64,000 nucleotides of DNA from an uncultured Candidatus Melainabacteria bacterium (GCA_949841365.1 CATKZI010000001.1:310001-374000); one strand, 5' to 3'; counted from the stretch's first letter, positions 17,631 through 26,623 are shown. Notes: generated by a model from the letters alone, not told the origin. Made by a program: numbers and translations.

Positions 17631-18508
17631 CTTTTTTCCAGTATTTGTTTTATATCATTATAAGTTGAATTCAAAGTTTTATCATCATCAGAGAGTATGA
17701 TTGCTTTATCGAGATTTAAAAGTGCGTTTTTGTAATCTTTTTGCGCATAATCACAAAGACCAATTAATTTATAAACTTCCGAGGTTTGAACATTTCTTGA
17801 AAGAATATTTAATTTTTCTCTCGCATCATCGTAATCCCCTTTGTAATAAAGAATTTTTGCTTCAATAAGAAGGTATGAAATATTTTCCTCAATTTTTAAG
17901 GCTTTTTTAATATCGTCATAAGCATCGCTTAAATAATTCATATTCATATAACAGTCTGCACGAAGTGCGTATGCAATATCGGAATTTTTGTTATATGTCA
18001 GGTATTTGTTCAGTGCATCCGCTGCGTTTTGGAACTGTTTATTATCAAGATATGCTTTGCCCAATCCCAAATAACTTTGTGAATAATTCGGCTTTAGTTC
18101 TATTGCTTTTTGATAATAAAAAATTGATTTGTCTAAATCATTTTCTCTGTAATATTCTGCCAGAAAATAATTTGCCCAAAAATCGTTTGGCATACTTGAC
18201 AGTGTATCCAGTTGTTTTTTTCTGTCACCTGACTTTTTAAAAGAAAAAGCTTTGCTTAAAGTTTGGTTCACAGATGTCAAATAAGATTGAATTTCAGGGT
18301 TTTGGATGCGTAAAAGTGTATTTTTTAACTCTTTTGCTTCCGTGTTATTCGGTTCAATCTGTAAAATTTTATTTATATAAACAATTGCATCTTCATATTT
18401 GCCATATGTACAATAGTTTGTTGCAATGTCCATATAGTCCTCGGTAAGCTCGTTTGCACTTACGGGAATACATAAAAACATCAAAAATAATAAAAGCGCT
18501 TTCTTCAT
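17627..18508 (-). CDS. Secreted TPR-repeat protein
   Basis: A 293-residue protein with a signal peptide (KKALLLFLMFLCIPVSA) and at least five TPR units, for example YEDAIVYINKILQIEPNN, DLDKSIFYYQKAIELKPNYS and KNALLNLDKAIILSDD. It probably scaffolds proteins in the cell envelope. It leads the four-gene run and is preceded by a -10 box that ends six bases before the ATG. Confidence 0.8.
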   Translation of the reverse strand: MKKALLLFLMFLCIPVSANELTEDYMDIATNYCTYGKYEDAIVYINKILQIEPNNTEAKELKNTLLRIQNPEIQSYLTSVNQTLSKAFSFKKSGDRKKQLDTLSSMPNDFWANYFLAEYYRENDLDKSIFYYQKAIELKPNYSQSYLGLGKAYLDNKQFQNAADALNKYLTYNKNSDIAYALRADCYMNMNYLSDAYDDIKKALKIEENISYLLIEAKILYYKGDYDDAREKLNILSRNVQTSEVYKLIGLCDYAQKDYKNALLNLDKAIILSDDDKTLNSTYNDIKQILEKR

Positions 18509-18514
18509 ATTTGA

Positions 18515-18520
18515 ATTATA
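18515..18520 (-). promoter_or_regulatory. -10 box of a predicted leaderless promoter
   Basis: Minus strand: extended -10 TGGTATAAT ends six bases (TCAAAT) before the ATG of the TPR gene. It lies back to back with the box at 18533-18538, so this 36-base gap drives two divergent units. Confidence 0.6.
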
Positions 18521-18532
18521 CCATAATTATTA

Positions 18533-18538
18533 TATAAT
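18533..18538 (+). promoter_or_regulatory. -10 box of a predicted leaderless promoter
   Basis: TATAAT ends six bases (GAGTTT) before the ATG at 18545; no ribosome site is present. Confidence 0.55.
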
Positions 18539-18544
18539 GAGTTT

Positions 18545-19084
18545 ATGGAAAATTTTAAAAACCATATGAAACCGTTTGGTATGATAAAAAAAACAATTGC
18601 TAAAGATCCTATGGCGCCCAAATATATCAAACCTGACGGAACAAAAGTTATTGAGCAGGAAAACGAATTTGGTTTGACTGTTTACGAAATGTGTCCTGAT
18701 TGTACCTTGATTTCAAGAACTTATGACAAACAGGAACGGCTTTTTGTCGATTACATCAGACGCAGAAACCTTGAAATCGGACATCGTTATGATGAATACG
18801 GCAATGTGGTTTATGAGTTTAATTCGCTTTATGACGAGCATAACGTCCTTGCCCGCAAAACAGAAATTGAATTTGATTATTATGATAACGGAGTAAAGTC
18901 GCGAGAATTTACAAAAATAAGCGATTCTCAAATTCAGACAGAAATTTTGTATGACGAAAAAGGAAATCGCACAACAAAAATTGAACACCGCGGAGCAGTG
19001 AAAACATATTTTGATGAAAATGACAAACCGTTCAAGCGTGAAATTGACCGCGGTTCGGGCGGAATTATCACGGAAGAACTTTAA
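18545..19084 (+). CDS. Hypothetical protein with weak YD/MORN-like repeats
   Basis: A 179-residue hydrophilic protein without signal peptide. Segments such as [25 protein letters not shown] and [13 protein letters not shown] resemble the strand repeats of YD-repeat or YwqK/MORN-type proteins, but too weakly to assign a family. Its stop overlaps the end of thrC by four bases. Confidence 0.6.
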   Translation: MENFKNHMKPFGMIKKTIAKDPMAPKYIKPDGTKVIEQENEFGLTVYEMCPDCTLISRTYDKQERLFVDYIRRRNLEIGHRYDEYGNVVYEFNSLYDEHNVLARKTEIEFDYYDNGVKSREFTKISDSQIQTEILYDEKGNRTTKIEHRGAVKTYFDENDKPFKREIDRGSGGIITEEL

Positions 19085-20133
19085 ATATTCATTGCCCTTA
19101 AAATATCTGTCATATCAGCAGATGTCTTTTTGATGTCTGAATTTGCAAATTTAATCGCATTATCAGGATCTTTCAAGCCATTTCCTGTCAAGATACAAAC
19201 GATTTTTGAGCCTTCTTTGATTTGATCTTTAACCTTAATCAAGCCTGCAACAGATGCGGCACTTGCAGGTTCTGCAAATACGCCTTCACATGATGCGATA
19301 AGTTTATATGCTTTTGCAATTTCATCATCGGTTACAAAATTAATCATACCGTTGCTTTCATCACGCGCAGCTTCTGCAAATTTCCAGCTTGCAGGATTTC
19401 CGATACGAATTGCTGTTGCAAGTGTTTCGGGTTTATAAATTCTTTCTCCTTTAACGATTGCGGCAGCTCCTTCTGCTTCAAACCCCATCATTTTCGGTAA
19501 CGCTGGGATTTTGCCAAGGTTGTAAAATTCTTTGTAACCTTTCCAATAAGCTGTTATGTTTCCTGCGTTACCTACAGGGATAAAGTGGTAATCAGGAGCC
19601 TGCCCGAGAGCGTTGCAAATCTCAAACGCACCTGTTTTTTGACCTTCAATTCTATACGGGTTAACAGAATTTACAAGGGTAATCGGATAGTTGTCGGAAA
19701 TTTTTCTGACCATTTCAAGAGCTTCGTCAAAATTGCCTTGAATTGCAATGATTTCCGCCCCGTACATCATTGCTTGAGAAAGCTTGCCGAGTGCAATATA
19801 TCCGTCAGGGATTAATACAAAAGTTCTCATTCCTGCTTTAGCGCCATATGCAGCGGCTGATGCTGAAGTGTTGCCTGTTGAGGCACAAATGATTGCGCCT
19901 GAACCTGCTTCTTTAGCTTTTGAAACAGCCATTGTCATTCCGCGGTCTTTAAAACTTCCTGTAGGGTTGCATCCTTCAAATTTCAAATAAATTTCAGCAT
20001 CAACTCCGATTTTTTTTGCAAGATTTTCGCACTTGATTAACGGAGTGTTACCTTCGTTTAGTGTTACAACCGGAGTGTTGTCTGATACCGGTAAATATTC
20101 TCTGAATGTGTTTATTAATCCTTGATAGTACAT
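19081..20133 (-). CDS. thrC: Threonine synthase
   Basis: This 350-residue PLP enzyme converts O-phosphohomoserine to threonine. The PLP lysine is in [12 protein letters not shown], the cofactor phosphate loop in [14 protein letters not shown], and the start [10 protein letters not shown] is typical of the short bacterial form. An AAAGGAAAA site precedes the ATG. It lies 17 bases after hom on the same strand and forms the hom-thrC operon; thrB is not in the window. Confidence 0.95.
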   Translation of the reverse strand: MYYQGLINTFREYLPVSDNTPVVTLNEGNTPLIKCENLAKKIGVDAEIYLKFEGCNPTGSFKDRGMTMAVSKAKEAGSGAIICASTGNTSASAAAYGAKAGMRTFVLIPDGYIALGKLSQAMMYGAEIIAIQGNFDEALEMVRKISDNYPITLVNSVNPYRIEGQKTGAFEICNALGQAPDYHFIPVGNAGNITAYWKGYKEFYNLGKIPALPKMMGFEAEGAAAIVKGERIYKPETLATAIRIGNPASWKFAEAARDESNGMINFVTDDEIAKAYKLIASCEGVFAEPASAASVAGLIKVKDQIKEGSKIVCILTGNGLKDPDNAIKFANSDIKKTSADMTDILRAMNI

Positions 20134-20150
20134 AAAATTTTCCTTTATTT

Positions 20151-21419
20151 TTACACCTGAACTCTAATCAGGCTGTTAACTTTATTTCCGTCTTGTTCAA
20201 TTAATCTAATTGCATTCTGCATTGATGCTTCTGATGCAATCTCGGTGATTACGGTAATCTCTGCTGTGTTGTCATCAGAAATGCGTTTTTGAACAATACT
20301 TGCAAGGCTTATATTGTTTTGTGCGCAAATCGTTCCGATTTTGCCGATTACACCCATGTTATTGTTTGCCGTAATTGACAGGTAATATTTGTTTTCAGTT
20401 TGTGAAATGTCAATCATATTGGCATCTTCTTCATCTTTGCATCTCATCATAGGCAGGATGTAATCTGATTTTCCGAGTTCGGCACAAATTGCCAAAATGT
20501 CGCCGACAACAGAACTTGCAGTCGGAAACTCTCCCGCTCCGGGACCTGAAAGTGTAATACTTCCGACAGGGTGACCGCTAAGGTGAACCGCATTGGTTAC
20601 ATAATCAATGTGTGCAAGAGTTGTTTTTTTAGAAACAAGCATCGGATGAACTCTTACATCCGCATTACCCTGTTCGTCAATTTTACCTGATGCAATAAGT
20701 TTAATTTTGTATCCCAAATCGTTTGCAGCTTTCATATCGGCTGAACGAATTTTTGTGATACCTTCTCTATAAATATTTTCGATTTTAATTCTTTTATGGA
20801 AAGTAATTGTTGCAAGAGTTGCGATTTTATACGCAGCATCAAACCCTTCAACATCACCTGTCGGGTCAGCTTCGGCATAACCTAATTCCTGCGCTTCTTT
20901 TAAAACATCTTCGTATGACGCTCCGTCAACGTCCATTTTTGTCAAAATGTAGTTTGTTGTGCCGTTTACGATTGCTTCAATTTTATTGATTTTGTTGCCT
21001 GCAAGAATTGTTTTGATAGGCATAATCAATGGAATACCGCCAGCAATAGCTGCTTCATACAAAATTACTTTGTTATTTTTTTCGGCAATTTCAAAAAGTT
21101 CTTCTCCGCGTTTTGCAAGAAGCTCTTTGTTAGCTGTTACAATATGTTTTCCGTTTTCTATTGCAGTTTTAATCAAATCAAATGCAGGGTTTAATCCGCC
21201 GACCAATTCTGCTACAATATTAATTTCAGGGTCGTTGACGACATCATACGGATTGTCCGTTAGAATTGAATTATCAAGCCCTTCAATATTGCGCGGTTTG
21301 TTGATATTTCTTACCGCAATTTTTACAACTTCTATATAATCAAAGTTTTTTAAAGTTTTAAATACGCCTGAACCAACTGTTCCAAGCCCTATAAGTCCGA
21401 TTTTAATTTTCTTTTCCAT
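20151..21419 (-). CDS. hom: Homoserine dehydrogenase with C-terminal ACT domain
   Basis: This 422-residue enzyme reduces aspartate semialdehyde to homoserine. The N-terminal Rossmann motif is [12 protein letters not shown], the catalytic core has [10 protein letters not shown] and [11 protein letters not shown], and the last 75 residues form an ACT domain ([19 protein letters not shown]) that in relatives binds threonine for feedback control. It is the first gene of hom-thrC. Confidence 0.96.
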   Translation of the reverse strand: MEKKIKIGLIGLGTVGSGVFKTLKNFDYIEVVKIAVRNINKPRNIEGLDNSILTDNPYDVVNDPEINIVAELVGGLNPAFDLIKTAIENGKHIVTANKELLAKRGEELFEIAEKNNKVILYEAAIAGGIPLIMPIKTILAGNKINKIEAIVNGTTNYILTKMDVDGASYEDVLKEAQELGYAEADPTGDVEGFDAAYKIATLATITFHKRIKIENIYREGITKIRSADMKAANDLGYKIKLIASGKIDEQGNADVRVHPMLVSKKTTLAHIDYVTNAVHLSGHPVGSITLSGPGAGEFPTASSVVGDILAICAELGKSDYILPMMRCKDEEDANMIDISQTENKYYLSITANNNMGVIGKIGTICAQNNISLASIVQKRISDDNTAEITVITEIASEASMQNAIRLIEQDGNKVNSLIRVQV

Positions 21420-21425
21420 AAAGGA

Positions 21426-21431
21426 ATTATA
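21426..21431 (-). promoter_or_regulatory. -10 box of a predicted leaderless hom promoter
   Basis: Minus strand: extended -10 TGATATAAT ends six bases (TCCTTT) before the hom ATG. It overlaps the 3' end of the next gene upstream. Confidence 0.6.
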
Positions 21432-21705
21432 TCATAAAAAATTTTTTGACAGAATTTAAAATATCGGAAATTAATTTTGCTAAAGAGAAGTTTTCTTCGG
21501 GCATTTCGGGTTCTTTGTCAAAGCTGAAAATATCTTCGTCATGTTTTTTCATAAAAATATTTTCGTCTAAATATTTTTTTTCTTCTTCTTTTTTCTTTCT
21601 GCCCTGCGCCATGTAACCTAAGTTACCGCCGCCGCCGTCATTTTGCATAGATGCGGCTGCTTTGATTACAGGCTTTGTGCTCAAAACGTTTACATCGAAA
21701 CTCAT
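21427..21705 (-). CDS. Small hypothetical protein
   Basis: A 92-residue protein starting MSFDVNVLSTKPVIKAA with an AAGGAT site upstream. It has a Gly-rich patch (NDGGGGNLGYM), a basic-acidic run RKKKEEEKKY and an amphipathic C-terminal helix LAKLISDILNSVKKFFMI. No family is recognised. Its stop lies within the hom promoter region. Confidence 0.6.
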   Translation of the reverse strand: MSFDVNVLSTKPVIKAAASMQNDGGGGNLGYMAQGRKKKEEEKKYLDENIFMKKHDEDIFSFDKEPEMPEENFSLAKLISDILNSVKKFFMI

Positions 21706-21793
21706 GACTTTAATCCTTATATTTTTCCCTTATATATATAAAGTATATTCCATGAAGAAATGTTACAATTTTTGGGAATTTGTAAAGAAAAAT

Positions 21794-22384
21794 TTACAAT
21801 TCGTTAAACCTTAATACACTCTGACATTTGAACCCGATTTCATATAAATCGCGCTTGCGTACCGCTGACATTATGTCAGGACGAAATTCGGGAGTGTTAG
21901 GGGTTAGGATAAATTCTACAATATTGTTTTCTTCGTCATAGTTAAGGTGAATTTTTTTTATGAGGTTTAGATGTCCTCTGTCCAAACCGTCTGAAATTTT
22001 TAGGATGCCTGCAAGTTTTTTTACGATTTTTCTCTCTTTTTTATCAAGTGTGTTATAAATTTCGTGTTCATCTTTATCCGGCAGTCCCCCGCGGTGGTAT
22101 CTGCAGATACAGCCGATAATTTTTTCTTCCTGCACCGTAAATCCTGCAAGTCCATGTTCAATAACCATTTCCATGCTGTGTTTGTTGTGACCTTTGGAAT
22201 CTATATAATAGCCGATGTCATGCAAAAGTGCGCCCGCTTCCAAATATTTTCGGAATTTGTCAGGCATTTCGCAAACCTTTTCGCTCGTTTCATCAAAAAT
22301 CATCATCGCCAATCTTCTCACTTCCAACGGGTGCGATGAGCTTTTTGAAAATTTGTTAAGCATCTCTTGTGCAGACAGTTTCAT
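21794..22384 (-). CDS. HD-domain phosphohydrolase, Ppx/GppA C-terminal type
   Basis: About 196 residues from the ATG at 22384. The HD metal motif is visible as LLHDIGYYID, with a later HNKHSMEM and CRYHRGGLPD, and SDGLDRGH. This pattern matches the HD domain found at the C-terminus of some exopolyphosphatase/guanosine pentaphosphatase proteins, here standing alone. Substrate unknown. A TAAAAT lies 11 bases before this ATG. A longer frame from a TTG at 22405 starts inside that promoter and is less likely. Confidence 0.75.
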   Translation of the reverse strand: MKLSAQEMLNKFSKSSSHPLEVRRLAMMIFDETSEKVCEMPDKFRKYLEAGALLHDIGYYIDSKGHNKHSMEMVIEHGLAGFTVQEEKIIGCICRYHRGGLPDKDEHEIYNTLDKKERKIVKKLAGILKISDGLDRGHLNLIKKIHLNYDEENNIVEFILTPNTPEFRPDIMSAVRKRDLYEIGFKCQSVLRFNEL

Positions 22385-22433
22385 AGTTACCGTTAATTTT
22401 AGCAAAAAAATGGATTGAATACAATATTTTTGA

Positions 22434-22439
22434 TATTAT
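22434..22439 (+). promoter_or_regulatory. -10 box of a predicted leaderless promoter
   Basis: Extended -10 TGATATTAT ends seven bases before the ATG of the GGDEF gene at 22447. Confidence 0.5.
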
Positions 22440-22446
22440 AGAAATT

Positions 22447-23094
22447 ATGGAAACTAATTTTGAAATCCCGTCTGATGTATTGGATGAAATCCAAAATAAT
22501 ATTCAGAATATTATAGAAAGTTTTGATATTCCCGAAGCAAACAAATTGGATGTCATAAAAAAGATTAATTTTATGTACACTCAGACAAAACAAATGTCTG
22601 TGACTGACGCTCTTACAGGACTTTTTAACCGCAGACATTTTGAGGCGGAATTTGAACGCGAATATAAAAGAGCAAAGCGTTATAATAATGATTTAAGTCT
22701 TGCAATAATTGATATTGATTTTTTCAAAAAGATTAATGATACATACGGACATTCTTGCGGTGATTACGTTTTGAAAGAATGTGCATATTTGATTGCGCAA
22801 AATTTCCGCCAGACAGATACCGTGTTCAGATACGGTGGAGAGGAGTTTGCGGTAATTCTTACGGAAACTTCTGCAAAAACCGCTTGTGTTCCGCTGGAAA
22901 GACTTCGCAGATTATTTGAAAATCATCAGTTTAAATTTAACGGTGAGGTTTTCAAGGTTACTTTAAGTATCGGAGTAAGTTCGAATACAAGTTTTGACAC
23001 ATATATTGAAATGTTTGATGATGCCGACAAGGCTGTGTATGATGCGAAAAACAGCGGGCGTAATATGGTCAGACAGGCAATAGAAAAAATTTAG
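22447..23094 (+). CDS. Diguanylate cyclase (GGDEF domain)
   Basis: A 215-residue soluble protein that makes cyclic di-GMP from two GTP. After about 50 helical residues it has DALTGLFNRRHFE, the metal-binding DIDFFKKINDTYGH, and the active loop RYGGEEF. The inhibitory I-site RQTD lies five residues before GGEEF, so product feedback is expected. There is no membrane segment and no recognisable sensor, so the input signal is unknown. Confidence 0.93.
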   Translation: METNFEIPSDVLDEIQNNIQNIIESFDIPEANKLDVIKKINFMYTQTKQMSVTDALTGLFNRRHFEAEFEREYKRAKRYNNDLSLAIIDIDFFKKINDTYGHSCGDYVLKECAYLIAQNFRQTDTVFRYGGEEFAVILTETSAKTACVPLERLRRLFENHQFKFNGEVFKVTLSIGVSSNTSFDTYIEMFDDADKAVYDAKNSGRNMVRQAIEKI

Positions 23095-23115
23095 GTTAAA
23101 AGATAGGATTTAATT

Positions 23116-23463
23116 ATGATTAAAAATATTTGTAAATTGTTGATTATGGTGTTTATGCTGACAGGTGTTGTTTCTGCGGAAGAATATACACAGGTTCGGG
23201 CAGAACATATTTTGGTTAAAACAGCTGTTGAAGCACAGCAGATTAAAAAAGAAATTGATAACGGCGGTGATTTTGAATATTATGCAAGAATATATTCAAT
23301 GTGCCCGTCAGGAAGAAACGGCGGGGATTTGGGATATTTCGGCCGCGGACAAATGGTAAAAGAATTTGAAAAAACAGCTTTTAATCTTCCTGTAGGTCAG
23401 GTTTCCAATCCTGTATACAGTCAATTTGGCTGGCATTTGATTAAAGTTTTGGACAAGAGATAA
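23116..23463 (+). CDS. Exported parvulin-type peptidyl-prolyl isomerase
   Basis: A 115-residue protein with a signal peptide (KLLIMVFMLTGVVSA) followed by one parvulin domain: RAEHILVKT, CPSGRNGGDLGYFGRGQMV, FEKTAFNLPVGQVSNPV and FGWHLIKVLD. It should help fold exported proteins outside the cytoplasmic membrane. It is very short for the family and has no other domain. Starts after an AGGA site 22 bases after the GGDEF gene. Confidence 0.9.
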   Translation: MIKNICKLLIMVFMLTGVVSAEEYTQVRAEHILVKTAVEAQQIKKEIDNGGDFEYYARIYSMCPSGRNGGDLGYFGRGQMVKEFEKTAFNLPVGQVSNPVYSQFGWHLIKVLDKR

Positions 23464-23496
23464 TTTTAATAATATTGACTTAATTTGAGTTTAATG

Positions 23497-23524
23497 TTAG
23501 GCTTATCCTTGAGGGTAAGCCTAA
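23497..23524 (+). terminator. Hairpin after the parvulin gene
   Basis: TTAGGCTTATCC pairs with GGGTAAGCCTAA (one wobble) around a TTGA loop. The T run after it is poor, so it is either a weak terminator or a structured leader for the small ORF that follows. Confidence 0.55.
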
Positions 23525-23589
23525 ATAATTATCCTGCTTTCAGGTCACGAACTTAAAATTTGTTGAAACTTTGAAAGGGGGTGATAAAG

Positions 23590-23661
23590 TTGGAATTCAG
23601 AATTACTGAAAAAGCGCTACTGCTTATCTTACTGATAATAATAGCGCTATTATTCCACTAA
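23590..23661 (+). CDS. Possible 23-residue membrane microprotein
   Basis: A TTG codon at 23590 follows a very strong ribosome site, AAAGGGGGTG, at good spacing and opens a 23-residue frame: MEFRITEKALLLILLIIIALLFH. After a short charged start it is a single hydrophobic helix. It is flanked by a hairpin on each side. The layout resembles small hydrophobic proteins such as type I toxins or membrane regulators, but no family is recognised. An in-frame GTG at 23581 is too close to the ribosome site. Confidence 0.5.
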   Translation: MEFRITEKALLLILLIIIALLFH

Positions 23662-23665
23662 ATAG

Positions 23666-23700
23666 GGGCTTTTAAAGTGCGGACTGCAATCCGCACGCCC
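23666..23700 (+). terminator. Terminator after the microprotein frame
   Basis: Stem GTGCGGA / TCCGCAC with a CTGCAA loop, enclosed by GGGC...GCCC, followed by TTATCTTTATT. Confidence 0.6.
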
Positions 23701-23721
23701 TTATCTTTATTATAACTCGTT

Positions 23722-23934
23722 TTATAAAAATTTCAAGTGTTTAAGAAATAGAAAACTGATATTGGCTCTATTGTGGGCTTTTAATTTTTGCATGATTGAA
23801 TGAATATGTGCTTTGACTGTACAAATATGTATATTTATATGTTCGACTATTTGTTTATTTGTGTAGCCGTGTGTTATTAATTCTGCTACTTCAAATTCTC
23901 TTTTGGTCAATTTACAAATGTTGTTGTCAGGCAT
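23722..23934 (-). CDS. LuxR/GerE-type HTH protein, HTH only
   Basis: From the ATG at 23934 (AGGAAC ten bases upstream, TATAAT further up) the product has 70 residues. It is almost only a LuxR-type helix-turn-helix: LTKREFEVAELITHGYTNKQ and VKAHIHSIMQKL. There is no receiver or ligand domain, so it resembles GerE-like stand-alone regulators. The frame is open further upstream, but that stretch would overlap the divergent XRE gene. Confidence 0.7.
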   Translation of the reverse strand: MPDNNICKLTKREFEVAELITHGYTNKQIVEHINIHICTVKAHIHSIMQKLKAHNRANISFLFLKHLKFL

Positions 23935-24020
23935 AGTATTGTAGTTCCTAAATCTAAAATTATACTTGTTAATGAGAATATTATACATGCAGATGATTAG
24001 AAAACAACCATATAAAAGTT

Positions 24021-24026
24021 TATTAT
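24021..24026 (+). promoter_or_regulatory. -10 box of a predicted leaderless promoter
   Basis: TATTAT ends six bases (TTTGAT) before the ATG at 24033. Confidence 0.45.
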
Positions 24027-24032
24027 TTTGAT

Positions 24033-24251
24033 ATGGGTAGAAATAAAGATTTACGTGAACAATTTGGTAAAAAGTTGGCATATATAAGGAAGAGAAGAAA
24101 TTTGTCTCAAATACAGCTAGCTGAAATTGTTAATAAAAATTTTAATTATATAAGCAGAATTGAATGTGGAAAAGCTAATATTACAATGAAAGTTTTACAA
24201 TTGTTAGCAGATGCTCTTGATGTGGATGCAAAAGAATTATTTGAATTTTAA
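24033..24251 (+). CDS. XRE-family HTH regulator
   Basis: A 72-residue protein made of one Cro/C1-type helix-turn-helix: IRKRRNLSQIQLAEIVNKN and YISRIECGKANITMKVLQLL, ending VDAKELFEF. It is close in design to the regulator at 63276 in the accessory island. It probably binds its own promoter region or that of the divergent LuxR-type gene. Confidence 0.85.
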   Translation: MGRNKDLREQFGKKLAYIRKRRNLSQIQLAEIVNKNFNYISRIECGKANITMKVLQLLADALDVDAKELFEF

Positions 24252-24275
24252 AAAAGACCGCTTAGCCGGTCTTTT
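24252..24275. terminator. Bidirectional terminator
   Basis: Stem AAAAGACCG / CGGTCTTTT with a CTTAGC loop between two convergent genes. Confidence 0.8.
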
Positions 24276-24277
24276 CA

Positions 24278-24619
24278 CTATTTTTGTTCTTGAACAGGCG
24301 GTTGTTGAGCTTGTTGCAATTTTTGCAATTTCTTTTGAAGCTTAATCATTTTCTTAATTGCTCTTGCTTCGCCTACAGGTTTGTTAAATTCTTCAGGATT
24401 GATTGTTGCCATTTTTTCCCAGCATCCCGGTACGTTTGATTTATCTGAACAAATGCAGTTTCTCCATGTTTCACCTGTCTTTTTGTCAACAAGGATTGTC
24501 AACATATTTGGAGCTGTTACTACTTCGTATCTGTCTTTTGATGATTTAACACCGATTTCTGCAAATGTTGCACCTAAAATTAAAACCAACAAGGCTACGA
24601 TTACAATATTTTCTTTCAT
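24278..24619 (-). CDS. Membrane-anchored or secreted hypothetical protein
   Basis: A 113-residue protein with an N-terminal hydrophobic helix (IVIVALLVLILGATFAE), a small domain with KTGETWRNCICSD and CWEKM (three cysteines), and a Gln/Lys-rich coiled tail (KKLQKLQQAQQPP). I do not recognise the family. The start has an AGAGGG site. Confidence 0.6.
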   Translation of the reverse strand: MKENIVIVALLVLILGATFAEIGVKSSKDRYEVVTAPNMLTILVDKKTGETWRNCICSDKSNVPGCWEKMATINPEEFNKPVGEARAIKKMIKLQKKLQKLQQAQQPPVQEQK

Positions 24620-24715
24620 AAAACCCTCTCTTTTTTTATAACATGTGTATTATACAAGCGGGCAATGTAAAATGTCAAACCAAAATTTAAAATGGTAACA
24701 GAAAGGAAAAGGGAT

Positions 24716-25063
24716 ATGATTTTACTTTTAAGATGGATACTTTTTACGTTAGCCATAATGTTTGTGGCTTGGCTTGTTCCGGGTATAGGGGTAGAAAACT
24801 TTCAAAGTGCAATGCTGGTTACTGTAATAATGGCGCTTATAAACATTTTTATAAGACCGCTCATTGTATTTATTACTCTGCCGATTAATATTTTAACACT
24901 CGGTATTTTCACCCTTGTTATCAATGCACTTTTGTTTATGCTTGCGGGATATTTAGCTCCCGGATTTTTTGTCGACGGATTTTTGCCGGCTTTTCTGGGT
25001 TCTGTTGTCTTGTCATTTTTGGGACTTATTATCAATATGGTTACAATCCCAAAAGCAGAATAA
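24716..25063 (+). CDS. Phage holin 4 / YvlD-like membrane protein
   Basis: A 115-residue protein with about four membrane helices: LLRWILFTLAIMFVAWLVPG, LVTVIMALINIFIRPLI, ILTLGIFTLVINALLFML and FLGSVVLSFLGLIINM. The pattern NIFIRPLIVFITLPINILTLGIFTLVINA, split by helices, is the hallmark of the YvlD family (holin superfamily 4), which is chromosomal and not tied to lysis. The ATG at 24716 follows AAAGGAAAAGGG; a start at 24692 precedes that site. Confidence 0.85.
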   Translation: MILLLRWILFTLAIMFVAWLVPGIGVENFQSAMLVTVIMALINIFIRPLIVFITLPINILTLGIFTLVINALLFMLAGYLAPGFFVDGFLPAFLGSVVLSFLGLIINMVTIPKAE

Positions 25064-25083
25064 AAGCTCCGAAAGGAGCTTTT
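25062..25083 (+). terminator. Intrinsic terminator
   Basis: Stem AAAAGCTCC / GGAGCTTTT with a GAAA loop and T run. The next promoter's -10 box begins nine bases further. Confidence 0.85.
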
Positions 25084-25091
25084 TTTTATGC

Positions 25092-25097
25092 TAAAAT
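25092..25097 (+). promoter_or_regulatory. -10 box of a predicted leaderless promoter
   Basis: Extended -10 TGCTAAAAT ends six bases (CAACTT) before the ATG at 25104. The preceding terminator ends so close that a leader is barely possible. Confidence 0.65.
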
Positions 25098-25103
25098 CAA
25101 CTT

Positions 25104-26108
25104 ATGAAAGCTTTAATCTGCAACGATAATAAAATTGAAATGGTTGAAAAACCAATACCTGAAATTCAATCTGATAAAGATGCTGTTATAAAAGTTAAAG
25201 TATCTTCTATTTGTACGAGTGATTTGCATATAATCAACGGCTCTGTCCCGTTTGCAAAAAATGGTGTAGTGCTCGGTCATGAATTTGTTGGGGAAGTTTT
25301 TGAAGTCGGGAACGGCGTTAAGAATTTTAAAAAAGGCGACAGAGTTTCTGTCAACTGTGAAACCTTTTGCGGAGAATGTTTTTTTTGTAAACGCGGGTTT
25401 GTTAATAACTGTGTAAATGGCGGGTGGATGCTCGGATGCAGGATTGACGGCTGTCAGGCTGAATATGTTCGAGTACCTTATGCGGATAACGGGTTGACAA
25501 AATTGCCCGATAATGTCAGTTATGAACAGGCTTTATTTGTTGGTGATATTTTATCAAGCGGGTATTGGGGTGCTGAACTATGTGAGATTAAAGGCGGTGA
25601 GACTGTGGCAGTAATTGGCGCAGGACCTGTGGGTTTGTGTGCTATGCAGTGTGCAAAATTTTTCGGTACCGAAAAAGTTATTGCAATTGATATTAATTCA
25701 CAAAGACTTGAACTTGCACAAAAACTGGGATTTGCTGATGAAATTGTCAATCCTCAAATAAATAATCTGCCTGATAATATGGATTGTGTTATTGAATGTG
25801 CAGGCGGTGAAAATACATTTGAAACGGCTTGGAAAATTGCACGTCCTAATGCAATAGTTGCTCTGGTTGCAATGTATGAAAAAAATCAGATTTTGCCTTT
25901 ACCGCAAATGTACGGCAAAAATTTGACCTTTAAAACAGGTGGTGTTGATGCCGTACATTGTAAAAAGCTTGTTGAATTAATCTCCAACGGTAATTTAAAT
26001 ACAGATTTTTTAATTACGCATAAATTCCCGTTTGAAAATATTACAGATGCTTATAAACTGTTTGAAAATAAGAGCGATAATTGTTTAAAAATAGCTGTTA
26101 TATCTTGA
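25104..26108 (+). CDS. Zinc-dependent alcohol dehydrogenase (MDR family)
   Basis: A 334-residue medium-chain dehydrogenase. The catalytic zinc ligands are in SSICTSDLH and LGHEFVGEV, the structural zinc is held by CGECFFCKRGFVNNC, and the NAD(P) loop is AVIGAGPVGLCAMQCAK. The substrate cannot be read with certainty; similarity is to sorbitol/threonine/short-chain alcohol dehydrogenases. Its end overlaps the convergent cupin gene by 11 bases. Confidence 0.9.
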   Translation: MKALICNDNKIEMVEKPIPEIQSDKDAVIKVKVSSICTSDLHIINGSVPFAKNGVVLGHEFVGEVFEVGNGVKNFKKGDRVSVNCETFCGECFFCKRGFVNNCVNGGWMLGCRIDGCQAEYVRVPYADNGLTKLPDNVSYEQALFVGDILSSGYWGAELCEIKGGETVAVIGAGPVGLCAMQCAKFFGTEKVIAIDINSQRLELAQKLGFADEIVNPQINNLPDNMDCVIECAGGENTFETAWKIARPNAIVALVAMYEKNQILPLPQMYGKNLTFKTGGVDAVHCKKLVELISNGNLNTDFLITHKFPFENITDAYKLFENKSDNCLKIAVIS

Positions 26109-26403
26109 TTACAAAGAATTTACTGTCTTTTAAAGCAACAACTTTATGTTGTTTGTCTTTTTTGAATAATAAAATTTCACCTTTATCAATTTTAAATTTT
26201 TCAGCATCAAAGTGAAGTTCTATTTCACCATCTATAACATAAGCTGCTGCGTTACAAGTTGATGTGTGCGTATCGATTACTGCATCTTTTTTTAGTGCAA
26301 TGAGATTTAAACTGCTGTCATTGTTTGATAACAAAACTTCTTTTTCAAATTCGGCATCTTTCAAATCAACGATATCTTTTACTTTTAGAACATTAAAAAA
26401 CAT
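26098..26403 (-). CDS. Small cupin-domain protein
   Basis: A 101-residue single cupin barrel. The first motif is altered (IDTHTSTCNAAAYVIDGEIELHF) and the second is KGEILLFKKDKQHKVVAL, so some metal ligands remain (H, E, H). It may bind a small ligand or act as a sensor. A good AAAGGAGG site precedes the ATG. Convergent with the dehydrogenase gene. Confidence 0.75.
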   Translation of the reverse strand: MFFNVLKVKDIVDLKDAEFEKEVLLSNNDSSLNLIALKKDAVIDTHTSTCNAAAYVIDGEIELHFDAEKFKIDKGEILLFKKDKQHKVVALKDSKFFVIKI

Positions 26404-26560
26404 TTTTCCTCCTTTATATTATTATTAAAGCGTTAAGTTATACTTTTGACATTCTACAAGGCGGTTAAATAATCTATTTTTTTTAATACCGTATCAGGTG
26501 ATAAAAATTTTGATAAAAGTAATTATATTGACTAAAAAAATGAACATTAATGTTTTGTTT

Positions 26561-26623
26561 TCAATTCTCAGCATAACCGGATAAAGTGAATAATAACAAA
26601 AATATTAAAACTAAAATCTTTTT
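26561..26623 (-). pseudogene. Possible remnant of a signal peptide
   Basis: In the 246-base gap before the tRNA, the minus strand encodes KKILVLIFLLLFTLSGYAEN and then a stop. This looks like a signal peptide with its cleavage site, and an AAGGAG site lies upstream, but there is no start codon and an in-frame TAA directly before the first Lys. It is probably the decayed start of a lost secreted protein. I see nothing else in the gap. Confidence 0.3.

Noticed and set aside
20134-20150. Threonine attenuator between hom and thrC
   Set aside because: The gap is only 17 bases and holds just the thrC ribosome site.
24716-25063. A prophage lysis gene
   Set aside because: The holin-superfamily protein is of the chromosomal YvlD type and has no phage genes around it.
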